A stretch of 64,000 bases of DNA from Candidatus Accumulibacter appositus (GTDB lineage Bacteria; Pseudomonadota; Gammaproteobacteria; Burkholderiales; Rhodocyclaceae), in assembly GCA_000585055.1 (NCBI GenBank), contig JEMX01000025.1, positions 38,786 to 102,785 on the forward strand. Reading direction: 5' to 3'. The first letter of the stretch is position 1, and the number at the start of each line of letters is the position of its first letter. Under the pieces are notes generated by a model, which was given only the letters and a program-made list of their open reading frames with translations, did no database searches and was not told the DNA's origin. Both the position numbers and the translations under genes were made by a program. Below are positions 48,148 to 57,096 of this stretch, one piece after another.

Positions 48148-48483
48148 GCGTATGAAGCGGTGCAGCGGCAGGATCTTCAGGTTGCCGGGAAGCGCGCCGA
48201 TGTACGCTGAAAGCTCCTCGATGTCCTGCGCCGAGAGGCCTTCGGCCTGGCCGTTCATCAGCGCATTCTTGCGCACGCCGGATTTGTAATCGGTCATCGC
48301 GCGCGCCAGATAGTCTGGATACTGGCCAGCGAGGCGCGGGATATCTTCCGAAATCGGGGTGTTGAAATCGGCGCCATGGCAGGCCGCGCAAACCTCGGCC
48401 TTTTGTGCCGCTGCGCCGCCAGAACCGGCTTGGGCCGACGAACTGACGAAGGCCAACAGCGCGATGAGTAAGCTCGCTTTCAT
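48145..48483 (-). CDS. Small cytochrome c, class I
   Basis: 112 residues with a signal peptide (MKASLLIALLAFVSSSAQA) and one haem site C-A-A-C-H (EVCAACHGADFNTP). PRLAGQYPDYLARAMTDYKSG and LSAQDIEELSAYI are typical of periplasmic cytochrome c553-like proteins. It follows a second cytochrome c gene by 10 bp, so the two form an operon. A methionine further on (KNALM) may be the second axial ligand. The stop codon lies on the repeat A junction, so the last residues were not changed. Confidence 0.9.
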   Translation of the reverse strand: MKASLLIALLAFVSSSAQAGSGGAAAQKAEVCAACHGADFNTPISEDIPRLAGQYPDYLARAMTDYKSGVRKNALMNGQAEGLSAQDIEELSAYIGALPGNLKILPLHRFIR

Positions 48484-48493
48484 GGTCGATCCT

Positions 48494-48814
48494 TTATTTC
48501 TGTACGCTGGAATAGAAGGCCGCGAGGTCCGCCATGTCCTGCTCGGACAGTCCATCGGCGATGGCTTGCATCGTCGGATGGCTGCGCGCCCCCGACTTGT
48601 ATGCCTGCAAGGCATTGGCGAGGTACAGCGCCTGCTGCCCCCCGAGCTTCGGCACACGATACACGTGCGGAGAAGCCGTCCGGTAACCCGGAACGGCGTG
48701 ACAGCCTTCGCACATCGAGGTCTTGGCCTTGGCCGCCTCTGCGTTGCCCGTCGGCGTCTGCGCTAGCGCTGCGCCGGCCAGCGCACACGCCATCAAACCG
48801 AGAATCGTTTTCAT
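48494..48814 (-). CDS. Small cytochrome c, class I
   Basis: 106 residues with a signal peptide (MKTILGLMACALAGAALA). The haem site is C-E-G-C-H (TSMCEGCHAVPGYR), and KLGGQQALYLANALQAYKSG resembles the partner gene downstream, so the two are paralogues. SHPTMQAIADGLSEQDMADL supplies a likely Met ligand. The pair are periplasmic electron carriers; partners are not visible in the window. Confidence 0.9.
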   Translation of the reverse strand: MKTILGLMACALAGAALAQTPTGNAEAAKAKTSMCEGCHAVPGYRTASPHVYRVPKLGGQQALYLANALQAYKSGARSHPTMQAIADGLSEQDMADLAAFYSSVQK

Positions 48815-49081
48815 CGTTATCTCTCTTAAAAAAATGGCGGTCTGAACACCTGCCCCGCGAGCCGTCCAAGGCCAGGAAATTCAGCCAAGCAGTATATGAG
48901 CCTCCATCAAGCGCCGTCAATCGTACATTTTCCCCCAGCCAGATGCGCCCTCGTGGGCGTGCGAGACCTCCGCACGCGACAAGCAGCGCGAACTACCCAC
49001 CCCCAAGCTGATCCGGCCAGGACCGGTGCTGATGCAGCGGCTGACGGGGCCGCGATCTCCGCGATCCCCCATGAAGGAGAC

Positions 49082-49583
49082 TCAGAGCTCGATCGCGCCC
49101 CCTCCGGCCTGCGCAGCGGCGTCGCTCCATACGGCGAACTCGTTGCCACTCGGTTCGCGAAAATGGAAACGCCGCCCACCCGGAAATGGAAGAATGGCCT
49201 TCACGATGCGCCCCCCGGCCTTCTCGACCTTGGCCTGAGTATCCTCCAGGCGGTCGCTGTAGAAGACTAGAAGTGCGCTGCCACGTGCCGCGCTTGCCGC
49301 AAGCTCCGACTTGAAAAAGCCACCATCCGGCCCCTGGTTTAACGGTCATGACAGCCGAGACGCCCCAGATGATGAAAGTCATGACCGTTTCCCCTCTGCC
49401 CCAACCCTTCTCCCACGAGGGGAGCGTCGTGAATCGATCGTGCGACTTTCACATTACAACGGCGGCGTAGTCGCGGCCGTAGTCGACAAACGTCCATCCG
49501 CAGGCGGCATGAAGGAATGACTTGCTTGCTGCCAAATCCCTGGCTGGAAACTCGACATAGTTGATTTTTTCGTGCGCTGGCAT
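49082..49583 (-). pseudogene. VOC (glyoxalase-fold) family protein split by repeat A copy 7
   Basis: From the ATG at 49583 (AGGA upstream) the frame reads MPAHEKINYVEFPARDLAAS, then KSFLHAACGWTF and DYGRDYAAVV, and stops inside the element. After the element the frame resumes NQGPDGGLF... in sequence close to the family and ends GGAIEL at 49082. Removing the element core and one TA joins GTT-GTA-AAC-CAG in frame and gives a 128-residue protein, a normal VOC length. The gene is broken by the insertion; the rest is well preserved, so it happened recently. The native substrate is unknown. Confidence 0.85.
49340..49456 (-). mobile_element. Repeat A copy 7, inserted in the VOC gene
   Basis: Core 49342-49454 (ACGGTCATGACAG ... 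GACTTTCACAT) flanked by TA at 49340-49341 and 49455-49456. Because the host gene is known from its own two halves, this copy defines both ends of the element and shows that one TA was duplicated on insertion. Confidence 0.92.
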
Positions 49584-49610
49584 TTCTTCCTCCGGGGTTG
49601 TGACATGGGC

Positions 49611-51707
49611 TCAAGCGTGACAGGACGCGCGCCGGACAAGCTGCTCGAAGTCGTCGACCGGTAGCGGGCGACTGCGCAGGTAGCCCTGATACGCCACGCA
49701 GCCAATACTGGCCAGAAACACTCGTTGCTCGTCGCTTTCCACCCCCTCGGCGATCACTCCCAGCCCCAGGCTCTGGCCGAGGGCGACGATCGTTCTGGCG
49801 ATCACGGCGTCGCTGGAATTGGCGACGATATGGCGCACGAACGACTGGTCGATCTTCAGTTCGTCGAGCGGCAAGCGCCTGAGGTAGGAGAGCGATGAGT
49901 AGCCCGTGCCAAAATCGTCCAGCGAGAAACACACCCCCCGGGCCTTCAGGGCCGACATCTTGCTGGCCGCATCGGCGACGTTGTCGAGCAGCAGGCTCTC
50001 GGTCAACTCCAGCTTCAGTCGCTCGGGTTTGGCGCCGGTGCGTTGAATCACCTGCAGCAGTTGATCAACAATGTCGTGCTCGTGAAATTGCCGGGCGCTG
50101 ACGTTCACGGCAATGGTGAGCCGTGCCATCTCGGGCTGGCTCGCCCACACCGCCAGTTGGCGGCAGGCGGCCTCGAAAACCCAAAGGCCGAGCGGTAGAA
50201 TCAAGCCGGTTTCCTCGCTCAGCCGAATGAACTCCCCGGGCAGGACCAGACCGCGCCGAGGACTCTGCCAGCGTAACAGGGCTTCGGCGCCGCATAGCCG
50301 GCCATTGCTGCCGACCTGCGCCTGATAGTAGAGCAGAAACTGCCCATCGGCCAAAGCGCGGCGGAGATCCCGCTCCAGTACGACGCGCTCCTTCATCGCC
50401 AACTCGAGGGTGGGATCGAAGAAGCTGATCCGATTGCCGCCGGCGTCCTTGGAACGGTACATGGCCAGATCGGCCTGCTTCATCAACTCCTCGGCGCTCA
50501 CCTGCTTCCCATCGAACAAGGTCACGCCAACGCTTGCCGTACTCCGCTGAACGGTATTGCCGAGATGATAAATGTCGTTCAGCGACGACAGAATCTTGTG
50601 CGCAACCGCCTCGGCGCCCACCGCAGCCTCTTTGGCGCTGCCATTCAAGCCGGCCAGAATGACGACGAACTCGTCACCGCCGAGGCGAGCGACGGTGTCT
50701 TCCTCGCGTACACAATGCGTCAGTCGTCGCGCGACCTGCTGCAGGAGAATGTCGCCGGTATCATGCCCCAGGGTGTCGTTGAGCGACTTGAAGTGATCCA
50801 GATCGATGAACAGCAGAGCGCCATGGCTGGCATTGCGCAAACAGGTGACAAGGCCCTGCTTCAGCCGATCGAGCAGGAGTGTGCGATTGGGAAGAGAAGT
50901 CAGCTGATCAAAGAAGGCCAATTCCCGAATTCTTTCTTCCGCCTGCCGACGCTCGGTGACATCCTCCGCGGAAGAAAGCGTCCCCACTGGGGCACCCGCT
51001 TCGCTGCGCAGCAGGGTATTGTTCCAGGCCGTCACCCGCTTCACGCCGGAGCGAGTGAGAATGACGTTTTCGTAGCGCTCGAGTAGCCGCGTCTCGCCGG
51101 CCATCAGGCGGGCGAAGACCTGGCGAATCGCTGCCTTCTCGCCGGCCGGCAGGAAGTTGTCGAACCAGTCCATGCCGATCAGGGCGCTTTCCGATTCGCC
51201 GAGCAGCTCCGCCCCCTTCTTGTTGACCATCAAGATGCGGCCCTGCTCGTCGAGGGCCATGAGCATCACCCCGGCGATGTCAAGATACCGCTGCGCGCTG
51301 TCACGTTCGCGCGCCAGTTCGGCCGTCCGTCTCGCGACCCGCTGCTCAAGATGCTGATACTGGGCATCGATGGTCCGACGCTGCTGACGCTCCTCCAGGA
51401 TCACCGCCAGCATGAAAGCGAAATTGCGCAGATGGTCGGCGTAGGGCGCGAAGGCCGTAGCGTCACTGACCGAGAAGAGCAGCTCGCCATGGTCGCGGGC
51501 GCTGCAGGCCAGACGAAAGCGCAGTGTGGCATCCTTGTCGTCAGCCGACGACGGCGCGAGAAACTGCACTCCCATGACCCCGGGAACGTCCGCCAGCCCC
51601 TGCACGACAAAGGGCAGGATCGAGTTATCCGGCAGGGAAGTGACGACACTCTGCATGAGCAGAAGCTGTCCGAGCACTCGCACATCGGGCAAGGCGGCAA
51701 CAGGCAT
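49611..51707 (-). CDS. PAS-GGDEF-EAL cyclic-di-GMP signalling protein
   Basis: About 698 residues. An N-terminal sensory region is followed by a coiled coil (YQHLEQRVARRTAELARERD), a PAS domain (about 150-270, VMLMALDEQGRILMVNKKGA), a GGDEF domain with an intact RLGGDEFVVIL, and an EAL domain with GAEALLRW and DDFGTGYSSLSYL. Both catalytic motifs look active, so it could make or degrade c-di-GMP. It lies 16 bp downstream of a MEDS-domain gene on the same strand and is probably controlled with it. The ATG at 51707 is chosen; an earlier ATG at 51761 overlaps the MEDS gene. Confidence 0.92.
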   Translation of the reverse strand: MPVAALPDVRVLGQLLLMQSVVTSLPDNSILPFVVQGLADVPGVMGVQFLAPSSADDKDATLRFRLACSARDHGELLFSVSDATAFAPYADHLRNFAFMLAVILEERQQRRTIDAQYQHLEQRVARRTAELARERDSAQRYLDIAGVMLMALDEQGRILMVNKKGAELLGESESALIGMDWFDNFLPAGEKAAIRQVFARLMAGETRLLERYENVILTRSGVKRVTAWNNTLLRSEAGAPVGTLSSAEDVTERRQAEERIRELAFFDQLTSLPNRTLLLDRLKQGLVTCLRNASHGALLFIDLDHFKSLNDTLGHDTGDILLQQVARRLTHCVREEDTVARLGGDEFVVILAGLNGSAKEAAVGAEAVAHKILSSLNDIYHLGNTVQRSTASVGVTLFDGKQVSAEELMKQADLAMYRSKDAGGNRISFFDPTLELAMKERVVLERDLRRALADGQFLLYYQAQVGSNGRLCGAEALLRWQSPRRGLVLPGEFIRLSEETGLILPLGLWVFEAACRQLAVWASQPEMARLTIAVNVSARQFHEHDIVDQLLQVIQRTGAKPERLKLELTESLLLDNVADAASKMSALKARGVCFSLDDFGTGYSSLSYLRRLPLDELKIDQSFVRHIVANSSDAVIARTIVALGQSLGLGVIAEGVESDEQRVFLASIGCVAYQGYLRSRPLPVDDFEQLVRRASCHA

Positions 51708-51723
51708 CGAGCGTCCCCGCAAC

Positions 51724-52344
51724 TCAGCAGTGACGGGCCAGAAAGTCCTCGGGTGGGACATAGAAAGGGTTATGCACGACCGCGTCGCGGATCACCATCA
51801 GCGGATGAACTTTGAGAATCTGCATGATGGTGGCCCCGTCAAAGGCAGTCGCGTCGTACTGACAAACGGCGGTGATCGGATGCTCGCGGAGCAGCAGGCT
51901 GACGCGTGCTTCGTACTCCAGAAGACGGGCAAGGCCCGCCAGACGCAGCACGTCGGCCATCATTTCGCCGATGACGCGAGCCGCCGGAAAGCCGTCGGCG
52001 AGTGCATCCTGGTGGAAGGTCCGTAGCAAGCCAAGCAAGCGCTCAGGGTCGAAACGGCCGTCTGCGAAGTAGACCGCGCTGGCGCTCGTTTTCGAGAAAG
52101 CCCCGCTGGCGGCGTGCTCGGCAAGTAACAAGGAATGCTCGGCAAGGTAGCTGGCCAGTCGAGTATCGTCCAGATCGTCGGTAAAGCAGGCAACCCGTTC
52201 ACCGCCTTCGAGACCGCTGCGCAAGAACTTCAGAACGGCGTCCAGGCGTTCTTCGTCCTTGCTGAAGATCTGGCAGACATGCACACCAGCGGGGAAACCC
52301 TGCCGGGTGAAGCCAAGTGAAACCTGGTGCGGTTCGATAGACAC
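51724..52344 (-). CDS. MEDS-domain sensor protein
   Basis: About 206 residues from a GTG with GGAG 8 bases upstream. The MEDS (DcmR-type sensory) domain is seen in VSLGFTRQGFPAGVHVCQIF, then RSGLEGGERVACFTDDLDD, and FHQDALADGFPAARVIGEM. LLREHPITAVCQYDATAFD is also typical. Such domains sense hydrocarbons or unknown small molecules and often accompany signalling proteins. It lies upstream of a GGDEF-EAL gene, so it probably feeds that protein. An ATG 11 codons earlier is possible. Confidence 0.85.
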   Translation of the reverse strand: MSIEPHQVSLGFTRQGFPAGVHVCQIFSKDEERLDAVLKFLRSGLEGGERVACFTDDLDDTRLASYLAEHSLLLAEHAASGAFSKTSASAVYFADGRFDPERLLGLLRTFHQDALADGFPAARVIGEMMADVLRLAGLARLLEYEARVSLLLREHPITAVCQYDATAFDGATIMQILKVHPLMVIRDAVVHNPFYVPPEDFLARHC

Positions 52345-52700
52345 GGTTTCTGCTCCGTACGAAGGATCGAGGCACATTCGCGACAAGCAGGGCCGCTTTG
52401 CCGCCCCCGGTGGGGCGACGACGCGTACCCGATGATTGAACCACCCCCATGATTTCCCGGAACAGCGGATCGCACCGGCAGGATCACCCATTCACCGACC
52501 TTCGTCAACGGCAAGGGCTTTGCCTCACCCCAGGCGTGATGCCTGGGCAAACCAGGAGCAAGAACGCATGCTTTTTCCTTTACTATTCTTCTGGCACCGG
52601 ACAAGACCAGATACCCTTATTCGCCAATCCGGTTGCTGTTCCGTGGGGCGACGCGCACGCTCCCGCACTCCAGTAACTGACAGTTGACCATGGCCGCCCG
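52345..52700. other. Divergent intergenic stretch with a hairpin
   Basis: About 355 bp between the divergent MEDS and MBOAT-like genes. A perfect hairpin CCCAGGC / GCCTGGG with a 5-base loop lies at 52529-52547, next to a GGCAA...TTGCC pairing. No riboswitch class was recognised and no gene is convincing. Confidence 0.5.
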
Positions 52701-54044
52701 GTGAGTATCAACCGACTGACGCAGTTTCACGAAGACCCGGCAGTCATCGCCTGGTGGCAAGCAAGGCTGGGCACCGTGCTGACCTGGTGCACGCCAGGCA
52801 GGCGGCGTGCGGCGCTGGCCATTGCCGCAGTGCTAGCGGGCGTCATCAGACCACTGCGCGACATGGCCCGAGCGGACGACTTGCCGGTGCCGTCGGACTG
52901 GCCGGGGCTGGCTTCCCTGGTGCTCGCCCTGTTCGCCATCCTGTGGCTGGTCTACCAGGCTGCCGTCCATTTCCGATCCTTGCCGGCAATCGTTCGCCGC
53001 CATCCGCAGATCAGTATCCATCTGCTCTACTGGGGCAGCCTGGCCGTGCTCTGGCTGAGCGCCCCGACGGGTGGCGCCTGGCGGGAGCTGCTGTTCGGCC
53101 TGGCGATCATCTTTCCGTATCTCATCTGGCGCTGCGGCTACCTGCTGCTCTCCGGACAATATGGCCGCGCCGCGTCGACGCGCTTCGTCGACCAGATCAT
53201 CCCGCTGTGGCCCGCGTACGGCGGAACCAACACACCGTACGGCAAGGGTCTGGACTACCTGTCGAAATGCGAAGCCAAGAACGAGGAAGAGCTCGCGCGA
53301 TCGCAGCTCGCGGGGATCAAGCTTTTCGTTCTTGGCCTGATCTGGAATGCCGCGATGACGCTGATGGAACGGACCTTTTACGGGCCGGAGACCGTCATCC
53401 CGCGGCTGAACCAACTGGTCGTGCAAGGGGCGCAGGCGCCATTCCTGGCATCCTGGGCAAGCGTCTATTGCGAGCTTGTCTGGCAGGTCCTTCGCCACGC
53501 GGCCGATGGACACATGATCATCGGCACCCTGCGCCTGTTCGGATTCAATGTCTTTCGCAATACCTACAAGCCACTGCTGTCGGAATCCATCCTGGAGTTC
53601 TGGAATCGCTATTACTACTACTTCAAGGAGTTGATGGCGAACTTCTTCTTTCTGCCGACTTTCACGCAACTGGGCAGCAGATTGCGCAACTGGCCACGCC
53701 TGCGCCTGCTGGCGGCGGTGTTCGCCGCCGCCTTCGTCGGCAATATGTATTATCACCTGCTGAACCTGGAGACCCTCGTGGCGCAAGGAGACGTCTTCGC
53801 GGCCGTGTATACTCTCAGGTCGCGATTTTTCTACTGTTTCCTCCTGGCCATCGGCATTTATATCTCGATGCGACGACAGCAAGGCCGCGGCGGCAAGCCG
53901 CTTGCCGCCGGGCATCTGGCACGGATCGGCAGGATTTTCGGCGTGTGGACCTTTTTTGCCCTGATCTTTATCTGGAATGTGAAAAGCGGGGCACCATTTC
54001 TTGCCAGGGTGGAGTTCTTCCTTGGCCTCTTCGGCTTCGCCTAA
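52701..54044 (+). CDS. Polytopic membrane protein, MBOAT-like
   Basis: 447 residues with about ten transmembrane segments. SILEFWNRYYYYFKEL around residue 300 is reminiscent of the F-W-x-R-W-H region of membrane-bound O-acyltransferases, although the first His is missing, and NMYYHLLN near 350 could supply the invariant membrane His. The gene starts at a GTG and is followed, across repeat A copy 8, by an AMP ligase, a carrier protein and a PEP-mutase-like gene, a layout like dltB in the dlt operon. It may transfer an activated acid across the membrane; this is inference. Its stop codon TAA lies on the repeat A junction. Confidence 0.7.
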   Translation: MSINRLTQFHEDPAVIAWWQARLGTVLTWCTPGRRRAALAIAAVLAGVIRPLRDMARADDLPVPSDWPGLASLVLALFAILWLVYQAAVHFRSLPAIVRRHPQISIHLLYWGSLAVLWLSAPTGGAWRELLFGLAIIFPYLIWRCGYLLLSGQYGRAASTRFVDQIIPLWPAYGGTNTPYGKGLDYLSKCEAKNEEELARSQLAGIKLFVLGLIWNAAMTLMERTFYGPETVIPRLNQLVVQGAQAPFLASWASVYCELVWQVLRHAADGHMIIGTLRLFGFNVFRNTYKPLLSESILEFWNRYYYYFKELMANFFFLPTFTQLGSRLRNWPRLRLLAAVFAAAFVGNMYYHLLNLETLVAQGDVFAAVYTLRSRFFYCFLLAIGIYISMRRQQGRGGKPLAAGHLARIGRIFGVWTFFALIFIWNVKSGAPFLARVEFFLGLFGFA

Positions 54045-54169
54045 CGGTCATGACACGAGGGGACACCCCAAAAACTTATGAGAGTCATGATCGTTCCGCC
54101 TCTTCCCCAAGCCTTCTCCCGCGAGGGGCGAAGGGAGCCTCGTGAGTCGCTTGCGCGACTTTCACAATA
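54042..54169 (-). repeat. Repeat A copy 8, between the MBOAT-like gene and the AMP ligase
   Basis: Core 54044-54167 (ACGGTCATGACACG ... GACTTTCACAA) with TA at both ends. The left TA plus the first A of the core is the TAA stop of the MBOAT-like gene. Confidence 0.9.
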
Positions 54170-54196
54170 AGCCACTTCACGGAGAAAACTGCGTAA

Positions 54197-55737
54197 ATGT
54201 TACTCGACCTGAAAGTTGGAAATCTCACCGAGCCGGTGAGCGGCCGCAACTGGGATAGCGCCGAGATTGGTCACCAGGTGGCGCGCCGCATCGCACGCTT
54301 CAAGCGTCATCGGCTGGCGCCTGGTGACCGGGTCTTCCTCCCCTTCGGCAATCGACTCGAGTTTTTCGTCGAGCTGCTGGCCATCTGGCGCCTCGGCGCC
54401 TGCGCGGTGCCCATCGACGCACGCCTGACGCCGTTCGAAATCGATACCCTGGTGACTGCGGCCCTGCCACGGCTGGCGGTGGTCGATGACGCCACGGATG
54501 CGGCGGTGGTCGAAGCGCTTGTCGCGGCCAATGTTGGCGTCGTCGATACTGTCGACACCGGCGATGAGGAAGCGCTTGCCGGTCTCAGCCGTCTCGACGA
54601 CGACGCACTGATCCTGTTCACCTCCGGCTCGACCGGCGCGCCGAAGGGCGTCGTTCACACCCATCGTTCACTGCGCGCCCGCTGGGTATCGCTGCGCGAG
54701 CAGCTTGGCGTCGCCGCTTTCGAGCGCACGCTGTGCCTGCTGCCGACGCATTTCGGGCACGGGCTGATCTGCAACTGCCTGTTCCCCTGGCTTTCCGGTC
54801 AGCACCTGTTCATTACGCCGCCGTTCAAGCCAGAGATCATCATGCGCCTCGGTGCGCTGCTCGACGAGCACCGCATCACTTTCATGTCTTCGGTTCCTTC
54901 GATCTGGCGTCTGGCCCTCAAGCTGGCGCGCCCGCCGAGCGGCGGCAGCGCCCGCCGAGCGGCGGCAGCCTGCAGCGCGTGCATTGCGGCTCGGCGCCGC
55001 TGTCGGCGCACGTCTGGGAAGAGATTCGCCGTTGGACCGGCACGCGCCAGGTCTGTAACGCCTACGGCATCACCGAGACGGGCAGCTGGGTGGCCGGCTT
55101 GAGCAAGGCCGATTGTGCGGCCGAGGATGGCCTGATCGGCGAGGGCTGGGGAGCGGTGGTCAAGGTTCTGCGCGCCGCCGATACCGCCGCGCCGCTCGAC
55201 GCCGAGGGCGAGTGCCAGACCGGCGAGCTGGGCTTCGTCTGGCTCAACACGCCGGCGCTGATGAAGGGCTATTTCCAGCGTGACGACCTGACCGAGAAAG
55301 CGGTCATCGACGGCTGGTTCCTGACCGGCGACATCGGTTTCATCGATGCGCAGGGACGGCTGGTCCTGCGTGGCCGCGAACGCGACGAAATCAACAAGGG
55401 CGGCATGAAGATCTACCCGGCGGACATCGACGCCGTCGTCGAGCGTTTCGAACATACCGCAGACGTGTGCACCTTCGCGCTCGACGACGCCATCTATGGG
55501 CAGACGGTGGGCATCGCCGTCGTCCTGAACAAGGGCGACGACGCGACCATCCGCGCGCTGCACCAATGGATGACGGCGCACCTTGCCGAACACAAGCTGC
55601 CCAGCCGCTGGTGGATCGTCGACGAAATACCACGCACCTCGCGCGGCAAGATCAATCGTGACGCGGTGAACGCCGCCTGTATCGGCCTGCCGTCGCTCGA
55701 CCTACCGAAGATTCTGGCCGGAGGGGAGCAGGCGTGA
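54197..55737 (+). pseudogene. AMP-dependent acyl ligase, frameshifted by a 20-bp tandem duplication
   Basis: The first frame (54197 to about 54947) holds the adenylation P-loop LILFTSGSTGAPKGVVHTH. After an exact 20-bp tandem duplication the frame changes and continues NAYGITETGSW, GWFLTGDIGFIDAQGRLVLRG, DEINKGGMKIYP and the end region PRTSRGKINRDAV with the catalytic Lys. Removing one unit restores a protein of about 506 residues. It would activate a carboxylic acid with ATP and load it on the carrier protein encoded next (GTGA overlap). As written the gene is broken. The substrate is unknown; a DltA-like role is suggested by context. Confidence 0.88.
54928..54969. repeat. Exact 20-bp tandem duplication inside the AMP ligase gene
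   Basis: The offset-20 match runs for 22 bases (54928-54949 against 54948-54969), i.e. two units of 20 bp plus two shared bases. It shifts the ligase frame. Confidence 0.95.
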
Positions 55738-55994
55738 GCGACGAAAGGCAGCAGCAACTGCAGCACCTGATCGAATTCCTGCGTACCGTCCAGAAGCCGA
55801 ACAAGCCAATCGAACAGATTGGCCCGGATGAAAACCTGGTCACCTCAGGACTGATCGATTCGCTGGCCCTGGTCGAGATCGTCGTTTATCTCGAGAACAC
55901 CTACGGCATCGATTTCGGAGCGCACGGTTTCGAGCCGGAACGCCTTTCGTCGATGAGCTCGATCCTTGAATTCATTGAGCAGGCACGCACATGA
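55734..55994 (+). CDS. Acyl carrier protein
   Basis: 86 residues, from a GTG that overlaps the ligase stop. The phosphopantetheine serine is in SGLIDSLALVEIVVYLEN, a clear carrier-protein signature. It would carry the acid activated by the adjacent ligase. Its stop overlaps the next start (ATGA). The set ligase, carrier, MBOAT-like protein is analogous to DltA, DltC and DltB, although the sequences differ. Confidence 0.88.
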   Translation: MSDERQQQLQHLIEFLRTVQKPNKPIEQIGPDENLVTSGLIDSLALVEIVVYLENTYGIDFGAHGFEPERLSSMSSILEFIEQART

Positions 55995-56854
55995 GCATGC
56001 AACATAATCAAGGCCCCGTGTCGGCAGGCGAGCGCCTCAGGGAGTCGATGGGCAAGGCCGACCTGGTGTCGTTCATCGGCGTTTATGACGTCTTTTCGGC
56101 GACCGTTGCGGCGCGCCATTTCGACAGCCTTTTCGTTAGCGGCTTCGGCTTCGCCGCCAGCCATTATGGACTGCCTGACGTCGGCTTCATCACCTGGACC
56201 GATATCGTCGCCTTCGTGCAGCGCCTGCGTACCGTACTGCCGACACACCATCTGCTGGTCGATATCGATGATGGCTACTGCGACCCGGAAGTCGCCTGCC
56301 ACGTGGTTTCGGTACTGGAATCTGCCGGCGCGTCGGCGGTCGTTCTCGAGGACCAGAGACGACCTCGGCGCTGCGGTCACTTCGAAGGCAAGCAGATCAT
56401 GGAGATCGAGGAGTATCTTGCCAAGCTCAAGGCGGTGCTCGCAGTTCGCCGCGACATGCTGGTCATCGCCCGCACCGATTCGTCGGATCTCGACGATATC
56501 GCGCGGCGCGTATCGGCGTTTGCCGATGCCGGCGCCGACGCCGTCCTGGTTGATGGTCTGAAGAGCCTGGACACGGTGCGGGATTTGTCGAAGCGCATCG
56601 ATCGCCCCTTCTGCTTCAACCAGATCGCTGGCGGCAAGTCCCCGGCGTGCACGCAAAGCGAGTTGCGCGACGCTGGCGTCGCGCTGGTCATTTACAGCAC
56701 CCCCTGCCTCTTTGCAGCGCAGGCGGCTATCGACGACGCCATGGCGACACTCAAAGACAAGGATGGCACGCTCGCCGGTAGCCGAATCGGCGTCAGTGAG
56801 TGTACCCGCGTGCTGAACGACAACCTGGCCCGAAGAGACCGGCGTAGCAGCTAG
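55991..56854 (+). CDS. Isocitrate lyase/phosphoenolpyruvate mutase superfamily protein
   Basis: 287 residues of the ICL/PEPM TIM-barrel family: FIGVYDVFSATVAARHFDSLF, LLVDIDDGYCDPEVA (the metal-binding DxDxGY), and VVLEDQRRPRRCGHFEGKQI. The active-site loop reads R-R-C-G-H, close to the K-x-C-G-H of methylisocitrate lyases, and not E-D-K-x-x-x-K-x-x-S as in PEP mutase. So C-C lyase or a hydrolase type activity on a 2-hydroxy or 2-oxo acid is more likely than C-P bond formation. It overlaps the carrier gene and may make the acid used by the ligase; inference. Confidence 0.82.
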   Translation: MSMQHNQGPVSAGERLRESMGKADLVSFIGVYDVFSATVAARHFDSLFVSGFGFAASHYGLPDVGFITWTDIVAFVQRLRTVLPTHHLLVDIDDGYCDPEVACHVVSVLESAGASAVVLEDQRRPRRCGHFEGKQIMEIEEYLAKLKAVLAVRRDMLVIARTDSSDLDDIARRVSAFADAGADAVLVDGLKSLDTVRDLSKRIDRPFCFNQIAGGKSPACTQSELRDAGVALVIYSTPCLFAAQAAIDDAMATLKDKDGTLAGSRIGVSECTRVLNDNLARRDRRSS

Positions 56855-57096
56855 TGCGTGCACACCATGGCGCGCATCGCAGGCACGCCATGGTCAAGGA
56901 GAAGACACTCGCAGTCGTCCCCCGGCAAGCGCTTGCACAGGGCTTGTTCACAGGGAACAATTTGTTGATTGAAGTACAGGTGCTGGACGCCGTGATTCGG
57001 CTTCCAGCACCCCACGGCTGCTGCCCCGCTGCACGCGCCCCCCAGGAAGACCACCGCAATGACTGTAGCGACAACATTATCCGACACCCAGCGCAC
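56851..57096 (-). CDS. Possible small cysteine-rich exported protein
   Basis: An 81-residue minus-strand frame: hydrophobic start VATVIAVVFLGGACSGAAA followed by CWKPN, PCEQALCKRLPGDDCEC. The signal-like N-terminus and six cysteines are suggestive, but the frame overlaps the start of the phosphoethanolamine-transferase gene by 38 bp and the end of the lyase gene, and has no clear ribosome site. Low confidence. Confidence 0.25.
   Translation of the reverse strand: MRWVSDNVVATVIAVVFLGGACSGAAAVGCWKPNHGVQHLYFNQQIVPCEQALCKRLPGDDCECLLLDHGVPAMRAMVCTH

Noticed and set aside
52345..52700. Cyclic-di-GMP riboswitch near the GGDEF-EAL and MEDS genes
   Set aside because: There is a stable hairpin but not the GEMM arrangement of two helices with their conserved joining bases.
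55991..56854. Phosphonate biosynthesis from a PEP mutase
   Set aside because: The loop has R-R-C-G-H in place of the PEP mutase E-D-K-x-x-x-K-x-x-S motif and no phosphonopyruvate decarboxylase follows.
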